DNA from: an uncultured Clostridia bacterium
GTDB lineage: Bacteria; Bacillota; Clostridia; Christensenellales; Borkfalkiaceae
Direction of reading: 5' to 3'
DNA length: 51,873 nucleotides
Assembly (NCBI GenBank): GCA_947174975.1
Contig: CAMWLA010000001.1
Coordinates: forward strand, 1-51,873
A program made the position numbers and the translations under genes. Positions 41,361-47,693 of the stretch are shown here, piece after piece. The notes under the pieces are model-generated. The model saw only the letters and a program-made list of their open reading frames with translations, was not told the DNA's origin and did not search any database. The first letter of the stretch is position 1, and each line of letters starts with the position of its first letter.

Positions 41361-41377
41361 GTTTAATTATTTATTTT

Positions 41378-42361
41378 TTATTTTTTGAGTACGAGGTGTA
41401 CGGCAAAGCCGCCGAACTCGTGTTCTAAATAAGCCACGTTCATAACGCCGTCGGCGTTGAATTTTTGCGAGCCTTCCATTACCTTGTATCCGCGCTTTTC
41501 AAGCTGATACAGTGCACGCGTTACGGAATTTGTTGCAATTGCGATATGTCCGTGCGTGCCGTGGAAAGGCTTTTTCATCATTTCCATATAGGTTGATGCG
41601 AATACCGAGCTGTTGCCCACTTTCTTTTCAAAGCCGAACGCCGCTTCGAATTCGTCCGCAACGTTTTCCGCTTCTTTCTCGTTAGCACAGTTAAGACCGA
41701 CGTGAACCATAGTGAAGCCGAGCATCTTATCCACAGCCGTACGGCAGAGCTTCGTTATACCCGCCCAGTCCTCGGCGTCTAAGAGTTTTGCGGGAACTAT
41801 CCAGCTTCCGCCGCAGCAGACTATCTTGTTAAAGCCGAGATAGGTGTTGAGGTTTTCTTCCGTAACCCCGCCCGTAGGCATAAAGCGCATTGTGGAATAG
41901 GGTGCGCAGACCGACTTGATGTAGGGAAGTCCGCCCGCTTGCTCCGCGGGGAAGAATTTTACGAAATCGAGTCCTAATTCAAGCGCTTGTTCTATTTCAC
42001 TTGCGGAAGAAACTCCGGGGGCGAAAGGCTCGCCCTTGTCAAGGCAGTGCTTGACGACTTTGGGGTTAAGTCCGGGGGCTACGCAGAATTTTGCGCCCGC
42101 CTTGTATGCCGCGTCGGCTTGTTCGCAAGTAAGCACGGTGCCCGCGCCCACAAGCATATCGGGATATGCCTTGGTCATACGGCGGATAACATCGTCCGCG
42201 CCCTTTGCCCTGAAAGTTACCTCGGCACAGTTGATACCGCCGTCGCGGAGAGCTTTGGCAAGCTTTTCCGCATTTTCAACCTTGTCAAGCTTGATTACGG
42301 GAACGATGCCGATATTCGAAAGCTCGTCCACGAGGGAATTGATTTTTTCTTTTACAGTCAT
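41378..42361 (-). CDS. eda: KDPG aldolase fused to a VOC (glyoxalase-like) domain
   Basis: A 327-residue two-domain protein. Residues 1-~215 are the class I KDPG/KHG aldolase: IVPVIKLDKVENAEKLAKAL, the Glu in GGINCAEVTFRAKGADDVIR, VGAGTVLTCEQADAAYKAGA and the Schiff-base Lys in FVKFFPAEQAGG near 137. It cleaves KDPG to pyruvate and glyceraldehyde 3-phosphate. Residues ~218-327 form a VOC domain (MVHVGLNCANEKEAENVADE, HGHIAIATNSVTRALYQLEK, FGGFAVHLVLKK) with His/Glu metal-ligand candidates. The role of the VOC part is unclear; it may handle methylglyoxal-like by-products or bind a ligand. First gene of the uronate operon. Confidence 0.93.
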   Translation of the reverse strand: MTVKEKINSLVDELSNIGIVPVIKLDKVENAEKLAKALRDGGINCAEVTFRAKGADDVIRRMTKAYPDMLVGAGTVLTCEQADAAYKAGAKFCVAPGLNPKVVKHCLDKGEPFAPGVSSASEIEQALELGLDFVKFFPAEQAGGLPYIKSVCAPYSTMRFMPTGGVTEENLNTYLGFNKIVCCGGSWIVPAKLLDAEDWAGITKLCRTAVDKMLGFTMVHVGLNCANEKEAENVADEFEAAFGFEKKVGNSSVFASTYMEMMKKPFHGTHGHIAIATNSVTRALYQLEKRGYKVMEGSQKFNADGVMNVAYLEHEFGGFAVHLVLKK

Positions 42362-42404
42362 AAATTACCTCTGTTTTTTGTATTAACATATTTTGGCAAT
42401 TAAC

Positions 42405-42433
42405 ATTATATATATAATTGCGTTTAAAGTCTA
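42405..42433 (-). promoter_or_regulatory. Promoter of the eda-kdgK-kduI-uxa operon
   Basis: On the minus strand TAGACT (42428-42433), 17 bp, TATAAT (42405-42410). The ~45-nt leader contains two TTAACAT words (42383 and 42401 areas) that could be an operator. The -10 differs little from consensus, the -35 is weak, which would suit activation. Confidence 0.65.
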
Positions 42434-42487
42434 TTAAAAATACGGATATATTTATACATTTTTCGGATAAGCGTTCCGCTTAACCAA

Positions 42488-42534
42488 TGTATCTTAATTT
42501 CTCATCCTTGACACGAACTATCCACTAATCAAAC
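42488..42534. repeat. 47-nt short repeat, copy A
   Basis: About 40 of 47 bases match 42919-42965. A more divergent relative lies at 43938-43984. On the minus strand each starts with GTTTGA and ends with AAGATAC. All three lie at or shortly after minus-strand gene ends. Confidence 0.55.
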
Positions 42535-42563
42535 ATAAAAAGCGGACGGCATTTGCCGTCCGC
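42534..42563 (-). terminator. Terminator of the small coiled-coil gene
   Basis: A GCGGACGGC/GCCGTCCGC stem with a 4-nt loop, followed by TTTTTATGTTTG on the minus strand. Confidence 0.88.
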
Positions 42564-42568
42564 ACTTA

Positions 42569-42733
42569 TTATTTATACAGTTTATATTCTTTTAAAAGCT
42601 CGATATGGCGCACGATATCTTCGACGGTGCGCTCGGGCGTTTTTAATTTTTCTTCGAGTGCCGCAAGCTGATTTTCGATTTCTTCTTTGCGGGTTAGCGT
42701 ACTGAGATAGGTCTGTTCTAAAATAATTTTCAT
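42569..42733 (-). CDS. Small coiled-coil protein
   Basis: A 54-residue protein. Residues ~14-33 (RKEEIENQLAALEEKLKTPE) form a heptad coiled coil, then a short second helix. ATG 42733 is chosen for its AGAGGAAA site; an earlier in-frame start has none. It has its own promoter, preceded by two inverted Spo0A-box-like sequences, a structured leader with repeated CACTATATT words, and a strong terminator, all of which support a real small gene. Family not recognised. Confidence 0.65.
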   Translation of the reverse strand: MKIILEQTYLSTLTRKEEIENQLAALEEKLKTPERTVEDIVRHIELLKEYKLYK

Positions 42734-42756
42734 TTCGTTTTTCCTCTTAATGCGGC

Positions 42757-42804
42757 GTCCACTATATTTCGTGGAGTTTAATTTCCGCATCCACTATATT
42801 TTGT
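42757..42804 (-). promoter_or_regulatory. Tandem repeat in the leader of the small coiled-coil gene
   Basis: TCCACTATATTT(C/T)GT occurs twice, about 32 bp apart, in the same orientation inside the predicted 5' leader. One copy can form the hairpin CCAC-8-GTGG on the minus strand. A site for an RNA-binding or DNA-binding protein is possible. Confidence 0.5.
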
Positions 42805-42810
42805 AGTTTC

Positions 42811-42893
42811 ATTCTAACACGGAAAATACGAAAAAAACAATGATTTTGTCGAATAAATTGTACGCTCGTCAAAAGTAGAACTTTTTCGACAAA
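42811..42893 (-). promoter_or_regulatory. Promoter with two Spo0A-box-like sites
   Basis: On the minus strand TTGTTT (42835-42840), 18 bp, TAGAAT (42811-42816). Next to the -35 is TTTTGTCGAA (42844-42853) and, inverted, TTCGACAAA (42885-42893). Both match the Spo0A-box core TGTCGAA. The rest of the gap 42734-42973 holds repeat copy B. Confidence 0.55.
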
Positions 42894-42918
42894 TTCCGAC
42901 AAGCATTATGCTTGACTG

Positions 42919-42965
42919 TGTATCTTTATTACTCAACCTCGACACGAACAATCCGCAAATCAAAC
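42919..42965. repeat. 47-nt short repeat, copy B
   Basis: Matches copy A at about 40 of 47 positions. On the minus strand it begins nine bases after the stop codon of the CobW-like gene (42974). Confidence 0.55.
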
Positions 42966-42973
42966 GAAAAGGC

Positions 42974-43921
42974 TTAATAATATGTGGCAACGACTTCTTC
43001 GGGGGGATCTGTCCGTTCGAGTTTAATTGCCGACAGCACGGGGCCTTGCGCGCGGTAAACAGAATTATATTCGTAACCTATCTTCGCGGTAACGGTAAGC
43101 CAGTCGCGCGTGGCAATATCGGACAGCAAATTGTTGCAGTTTACCGCAAAACCGTCGTAGGCGATATCCGCTTCACAGCACGTCATTATATGTCTGCCGA
43201 GGACGATATATCCCTTGGGCACCTTTTTTGAAACAGCAGCCATTCCTTTGAACTTGACGGTTTTATTGATATAGTTTTTCGTGTTCTCCGCCATATCGCG
43301 GTAGAACCACGCAAAATCTCTGTCCTCTATCTCGATTACGGGTGCGTTTATGTCGTAGGGAAGCGGGTCTTCGATTTCGTCAAATTCGGCTTTGCCCCCT
43401 ACATATTCGTAAACTATATCGGGGCGACGCGAAATTCCGCGGACGATTTTGTGGAATTCTTCCTTTTGAAATTCGCCCTTAAAGCGGTTGAAAACTACCA
43501 TCTGCGTCATCTGTATTTTGTCGAAAACAAGCTGGCGCATATTCGCGTTATAGTTTAAAAACGTGTTCGCATCAAAGAAGGTCATCATCTGATTAATGAC
43601 CCAGCTTTCGGGCATTGCGTCGAAAAACTGTTGCAAAAGCCAAGTTCCGTTATATTCTACGATAACCCTTTGCGCCTTGTACTTTTCGGTGATTTTACTT
43701 AAATTTTCTTCAGTCAGCTCGGACGAGTTTTCAAGCGTTACTACCGCAAGATTTTTAATGCCGAACTTTTCGGGCGAATACTCTTCCTCGCCCTCCTCGC
43801 AGATTAAAAGAAGGGTGTTTTCGCCGGTTTCCATTCGCTTATCTTCAAGCGTTTCTTGTATAAACTTCGTCTTGCCCGATTCCAAAAAACCGAGAAAGAG
43901 ATAAACTGATACTTCTTCCAT
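42974..43921 (-). CDS. CobW-like GTPase with YcgQ/TIGR03943-type C-terminal domain
   Basis: A 315-residue protein. The N-terminal ~175 residues resemble a G3E P-loop domain: VYLFLGFLESGKTKFIQETL (GxxxSGKT Walker A), TLLLICEEGEEEY and VVFNRFKGEF (NKxD-like position, here NRFK). The CxCC metal motif of true CobW proteins is not seen. The C-terminal ~110 residues contain VKFKGMAAVSKKVPKGYIVL and GRHIMTCCEADIAYDGFAVN, the CCxAD-type motif of YcgQ proteins, which pair with YcgR permeases. It lies 57 bp after the His-rich CobW gene. A role in metal (probably zinc) handling is inferred. Confidence 0.78.
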   Translation of the reverse strand: MEEVSVYLFLGFLESGKTKFIQETLEDKRMETGENTLLLICEEGEEEYSPEKFGIKNLAVVTLENSSELTEENLSKITEKYKAQRVIVEYNGTWLLQQFFDAMPESWVINQMMTFFDANTFLNYNANMRQLVFDKIQMTQMVVFNRFKGEFQKEEFHKIVRGISRRPDIVYEYVGGKAEFDEIEDPLPYDINAPVIEIEDRDFAWFYRDMAENTKNYINKTVKFKGMAAVSKKVPKGYIVLGRHIMTCCEADIAYDGFAVNCNNLLSDIATRDWLTVTAKIGYEYNSVYRAQGPVLSAIKLERTDPPEEVVATYY

Positions 43922-43937
43922 AACCTTACGTTAACGA

Positions 43938-43984
43938 CGTATCTTAACTACTTATCCGATACGCCGATTCTCCTCCCGTCAAAC
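43938..43984. repeat. 47-nt short repeat, copy C (divergent)
   Basis: Less conserved relative of A and B, sharing GTTTGA at one end and TTAAGATAC at the other on the minus strand. It overlaps the last codons of the His-rich CobW gene, so it may be partly coincidental. Confidence 0.35.
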
Positions 43985-45139
43985 TTCAAAAAGCTCTTTT
44001 AATTCTTCTTCGTCTATCTTCGAACCGATTACGCACAGTCTGCCGGTATAAGCGGGACTGCCCTTGCGGATATCGATTTCGCCGGGGATATAGTCGAAGT
44101 GAAGCCAGCCGTCCGTGCCGGCAACGATACCCTTTGCGCGTAAGATAGTACCGAACCTAACCGCGTCCGAAAGCGCGGAGAGGTGAGCTTTGAGCTCGGC
44201 TTCGGTGAACTTTTTGCTCGTTTCAACGCCCCAGCTTGTGAACACTTCGTCCGCATGGTGATGGTGATGATCGTGGTGGTCATGGTCATGATGGTGGTGA
44301 CCCTCGTGCTCATCCTCGTCGTGATGATGGTGACCGTGGCAACACTCATGTTCGTCTTCGTCGTGGTGGTGATGTCCGTGACAGCATTCGTGCCCCTCTT
44401 CGTCATGATGGTGATGATGGTGGCACTCACCGTCTTCATGGTCGTGATGGTGGTGACCGTGGCAGCACTCGTGCTCGTCATCGTTGTCGTGGTGATGGTG
44501 GTGGTGATGCTCTTCACCCAGCTTTTTAAGCTCGCTTTCAAGCGTTTCGGAATGCTCCATAGCAGAAAGAATTTCCTTGCCGTCAAGCTCCAACCAAGGG
44601 GTTGTGACTATGGTTGCGTTTGCGTTGTGTTCGCGCACAAGCTTAACCGCGGTTGCAAGCTTGTCCGCGCTTGTTACGTCTGCATGGCTGAACACTATGC
44701 ACGCGGCGGTTTCAATCTGGTCGTTGAAAAACTCGCCGAAGTTCTTCATATACATTTTGCACTTGCCCGCGTCGACAACCGCAGTGAACGTATTGATTTT
44801 GCAGTCGGCAAGGTGCGCGCTTTCTACCGCGCGGATGACGTCGGAAAGCTTGCCCACGCCCGACGGTTCGATTAAAATGCGGTCGGGGTGATACTCGGCG
44901 TAAACCTTTTTCAAAGCTTCGGCAAAGTCGCCGACGAGCGAACAGCAGATACAGCCCGAATTGAGCTCGTTAATCTTAATGCCCGCGTCCTGCAAAAAGC
45001 CGCCGTCAATTCCGATTTCACCGAACTCGTTTTCGATTAAAACGAGCTTTTCGCCCGCGTAAGCTTCCTTTATAAGTTTTTTGATAAGCGTAGTTTTGCC
45101 CGCGCCGAGAAAACCCGAAAAAATATCGATTTTAGTCAT
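43979..45139 (-). CDS. CobW/ZNG1-type GTP-dependent metallochaperone with His-rich insert
   Basis: A 386-residue G3E GTPase thought to deliver metal, often zinc, to target enzymes. Walker A is GFLGAGKTTLIKKLI (residues 9-23), the metal-binding motif is GCICCSL (62-68), and Walker B-like ILIEPSGVGKLSDVI lies near 88-102. Residues ~211-295 are an extreme metal-binding insert: more than half His, with three ECCHGHHHH units spaced by acidic residues. The CobW C-terminal domain follows (~300-386). A GAGGTAATG site precedes the start. Probably an operon with the YcgQ-type CobW gene. Confidence 0.92.
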   Translation of the reverse strand: MTKIDIFSGFLGAGKTTLIKKLIKEAYAGEKLVLIENEFGEIGIDGGFLQDAGIKINELNSGCICCSLVGDFAEALKKVYAEYHPDRILIEPSGVGKLSDVIRAVESAHLADCKINTFTAVVDAGKCKMYMKNFGEFFNDQIETAACIVFSHADVTSADKLATAVKLVREHNANATIVTTPWLELDGKEILSAMEHSETLESELKKLGEEHHHHHHHDNDDEHECCHGHHHHDHEDGECHHHHHHDEEGHECCHGHHHHDEDEHECCHGHHHHDEDEHEGHHHHDHDHHDHHHHHADEVFTSWGVETSKKFTEAELKAHLSALSDAVRFGTILRAKGIVAGTDGWLHFDYIPGEIDIRKGSPAYTGRLCVIGSKIDEEELKELFEV

Positions 45140-45211
45140 TACATTACCTCTTTACTTTTTAATTAAATTATAAACAGAAAATCGCAATATCAACCATTGG
45201 TTTAACTATCG

Positions 45212-45326
45212 GTTTCTATGAACAAGCAGTACAACGCGAGTGCGCAAACCGCAAGGGCGCTTACAATGAAGTAAGTAACCGCAGCGGTGCGCAAACTCAA
45301 CACAGTAATGCGAAGTTCAGGGGAAG
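45212..45326. repeat. Dispersed structured element, copy R5
   Basis: A ~115-nt copy upstream of the His-rich CobW gene and past the terminator of the DUF2188 gene. The central hairpin is CTTAC/GTAAG with loop AATGAA, the middle helix ACCGC/GCGGT, and outer GAAC pairs with GTTC. The gap 45140-45370 holds this element, a terminator and AT-rich sequence. Confidence 0.8.
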
Positions 45327-45335
45327 CGACAAACT

Positions 45336-45359
45336 AAAAGCTCGCACAAGCGAGCTTTT
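45336..45359 (-). terminator. Terminator of the DUF2188 gene
   Basis: AAAAGCTCG paired with CGAGCTTTT, 6-nt loop. The T-run follows on the minus strand. Confidence 0.85.
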
Positions 45360-45370
45360 CTGTTTAGTTA

Positions 45371-46126
45371 TTAAACTTCGCGAACGCCGCCGTCCTCTTT
45401 ATGTACGAGGATCTTTTTCTTGCCCGACACCTTTCTTACGTAGTCGATAGCTTCCTTCTGGGTGAAGAAAAGCTTTAACGCCTTTTCACCGCCGTCAAGT
45501 CTTACTTCCCACTTCTTGTCATAGCGTTTGGAAATGTGGTATATCTTTACGTCGTCTTCGTTTCCCGCACCGGCTTTCGCGGTTGCCGTTTTTGCTGCGG
45601 GCTTAGCTGCAGTTTTAGGTTGTTCTTTCTTTTCTGCTGTTGCAGCAGTCTTTGTTTCCTCATTTTTAGCCTTTGCCGTAGTCGACTTTGCCGCGGTTGT
45701 TTTCGCAGCAGCCTTGGGCTCTTCTTTCTTCGCGGTGGTTTTTGCCGCGGTTGTCTTTGTCGAAGCCGACTTCGTTTCAGTTGATTTCGTTGCAGTCGTC
45801 TTTTTTGCGGTTGTGGTTTTCTTCGCCGCGGGTTTCTTTACCGGCTCTTCCTCTACGAGCACGGGCTCGGGTTCTGCTACGGGCTCCGCTACGGGTTCGG
45901 GCTCTGCCGCGACCTCTTCGGTAACCTTTTCCTCTTTGACTTCCTCCGCCTTAACTTCTTCGGCGGGCATAGGCACGGGCTCTGCTGAGTTCTCTTTCGA
46001 TTTATCGCCCTTCTTAACGCAAGCAACGATAATTATTGCCATAAGCAAGCATGCAATTCCGAGAATGATTGCAATCCACGCCCAGTTGGGTATAAGAAAC
46101 ATACTTTCTTTAAACCAGTCTAACAT
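45371..46126 (-). CDS. Membrane-anchored protein with Lys/Ala/Thr-rich linker and DUF2188 domain
   Basis: A 251-residue protein in three parts. Residues ~14-37 form one membrane segment (WAWIAIILGIACLLMAIIIV). Residues ~40-190 are low complexity: first acidic with PEPVAEPVAEP repeats, then Lys/Ala/Thr repeats like the histone H1-like KKTTAAK type, probably disordered. The last ~60 residues match DUF2188 (IYHISKRYDKKWEVRLDGGE, then FFTQKEAIDYVRKVSGKK). The basic linker could bind nucleic acid or wall polymers. It is 27 bp after the 46154 gene; both have similar low-complexity parts. Confidence 0.8.
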   Translation of the reverse strand: MLDWFKESMFLIPNWAWIAIILGIACLLMAIIIVACVKKGDKSKENSAEPVPMPAEEVKAEEVKEEKVTEEVAAEPEPVAEPVAEPEPVLVEEEPVKKPAAKKTTTAKKTTATKSTETKSASTKTTAAKTTAKKEEPKAAAKTTAAKSTTAKAKNEETKTAATAEKKEQPKTAAKPAAKTATAKAGAGNEDDVKIYHISKRYDKKWEVRLDGGEKALKLFFTQKEAIDYVRKVSGKKKILVHKEDGGVREV

Positions 46127-46153
46127 TTTTCACCTCTGTATTTTTATTTTTTA

Positions 46154-47539
46154 TCAGTTTCTCGTTTTGGTACGGCTGACCGTTCCGCCGGTCAACACTA
46201 TCATTTTAACTGCCGAAGGGGAGAAATCGTCCGCTTCAACGTTCAGCGCCTTGTCCAAAGTTCCGCGTGCAAGCACCTTGATATAGGTTGCTTTTTTATT
46301 AACGGAAGGTACGCGCTTTTTAATTTCTTCGATAGTAACGTCGTCGCCCGCATTGAAATATCTGCTAAGCGTATCGATATTGACAATATCCTTTTTGGTT
46401 TTATCGGAATATCTTTCACTCTCTTGAATAAAGGTTTCGGCAACCTCGTCGGCGATTTCCTCGTCCGCTTCGACTACCGTTATGCTTTCAACGACTTCGG
46501 GATACTGTACTTCTTCCGCAGTCTCTTCTACAACCTCTTCTTCAACCTCGGCGGGTTGCTCATCGGCAACTTCTTCAACGACCTCTTCGATAGGTTCTTC
46601 GACGATTTCTTCTACAACTTCTTCGGCAACTTCTTCCGCCGCCTCTTCAACGGTAGCGACTTCGGAATAGTCGGCTTCCGCAGTAAGTTGTTCATACCTC
46701 TCTTCGGAAATTTCGATTAAGCCCTCTTCCGCGCCTTGAGCGTTTTCTTCAAATTTCAGAAGTTTGACAAGCTTACGCTCGATAAGCGGTTCAAGCTCCT
46801 CGTAAGGGTATCTTGCGACGTAATCTTCCGTCGGGGTGTCGCCCGCCGCAAGTCCGTTTTCCGCCATTAACGCGGAGATAAGGTCCTTCGAATATTTGCA
46901 GCGTCTGTCGTTTTTGATTTTGTAAAGCGAGGGAACGCTTGCGTTATTTGCAACCGACGAAACGTCGTTGATTTTGTATTTGGTGCCGTCATATGCCTTG
47001 GGGTCGAGCGCCAGATACAGACCGAGCGTTTTGCCGCGCATAGAAATTTTCGCAAGCAGTTTTCTGCCGAGCTTGAAGGTTTCGTATCTCCAGCTTGTAC
47101 GCGTTTTTACTTTATAGCGCAAAAGCTCGTTTTTGATTTCGCCGTAATAGCTTTTAATTTTGTCGTCCGACTGAATAAGCTTTGCCGTAAAGCTGCGGTT
47201 GTACCTTACACGTATAAACACCTTGCCGTCGGCTTTAACCGCAACCGGTCTCTCCGCTACGGGTTTAACCTCGGCGGGCGCATTCTGCGCAACTTCTTCC
47301 TTCGGTTCTTCAGCTATAGGTTGAACTTCGGCCTCGGGTTGCGCCGCGATAGGCTGCTCAACAGTCTGAACCTCGGGTTCCGTCCGAACTTCTACCTCGG
47401 GCTGAGCTACGGGTTCGGGCTGCACATCTTCTACGGGTTGAACAACTTCTTCCTTAATGTCAACCGCTTCGGGGACGACTTCAGTCTTAACTTCCGCCGT
47501 CTTATTTTTCTTGCGTTTAAACAATTTGAAAAAACACAT
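46154..47539 (-). CDS. Low-complexity protein with uL15-like C-terminal domain
   Basis: A 461-residue cytoplasmic protein. After a basic start (FFKLFKRKKNK) come ~85 residues of Val/Glu/Pro/Gln repeats. A folded domain then spans ~105-260 (KVFIRVRYNRSFTAKLIQSD, KLGRKLLAKISMRGKTLGLY). A second acidic Glu/Val repeat region follows (~290-375). The last ~70 residues (IVNIDTLSRYFNAGDDVTIE, YIKVLARGTLDKALNVEADD, FSPSAVKMIVLTGGTV) read like the C-terminal part of ribosomal protein L15. GGAGG precedes the ATG. Function unknown; ribosome or RNA association is a guess. Confidence 0.78.
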   Translation of the reverse strand: MCFFKLFKRKKNKTAEVKTEVVPEAVDIKEEVVQPVEDVQPEPVAQPEVEVRTEPEVQTVEQPIAAQPEAEVQPIAEEPKEEVAQNAPAEVKPVAERPVAVKADGKVFIRVRYNRSFTAKLIQSDDKIKSYYGEIKNELLRYKVKTRTSWRYETFKLGRKLLAKISMRGKTLGLYLALDPKAYDGTKYKINDVSSVANNASVPSLYKIKNDRRCKYSKDLISALMAENGLAAGDTPTEDYVARYPYEELEPLIERKLVKLLKFEENAQGAEEGLIEISEERYEQLTAEADYSEVATVEEAAEEVAEEVVEEIVEEPIEEVVEEVADEQPAEVEEEVVEETAEEVQYPEVVESITVVEADEEIADEVAETFIQESERYSDKTKKDIVNIDTLSRYFNAGDDVTIEEIKKRVPSVNKKATYIKVLARGTLDKALNVEADDFSPSAVKMIVLTGGTVSRTKTRN

Positions 47540-47643
47540 AAATTATCGCCTCCTTTGTAAGTTTGAAAGGAAAGGAACATAATTTCCCATATTATTTTAA
47601 TTATTTTATCACATTTTTTTTGCAAGGTCAACCGTGGCGCAAC

Positions 47644-47672
47644 AAAAAAAACCGACCGCCGTCGGTTTTTTT
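47644..47672 (-). terminator. Terminator of the malY gene cluster
   Basis: An AAAAAAAACCGAC/GTCGGTTTTTTT stem with a 4-nt loop, on the minus strand just past the aminotransferase stop. Confidence 0.88.
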
Positions 47673-47693
47673 ATACAAATTTTTACCAAACCG

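Noticed and set aside
44230..44515. Possible CRISPR or tandem satellite because of short repeated words (GTGGTGATG)
   Set aside because: The periodicity is codon repetition of the His-rich insert; no conserved repeat-spacer pattern.
44183..44875. Long plus-strand open frame opposite the His-rich CobW gene, coding a Val/Met-rich 'membrane' protein
   Set aside because: It is the antisense shadow of His/Asp codon repeats (CAT/GAC read backwards as Met/Val); no ribosome site or promoter.
45528..46286. Plus-strand open frame rich in Ala/Val/Phe across the two low-complexity genes
   Set aside because: Antisense of Lys/Ala/Thr/Glu repeats; the minus-strand genes have good ribosome sites and recognisable domains.
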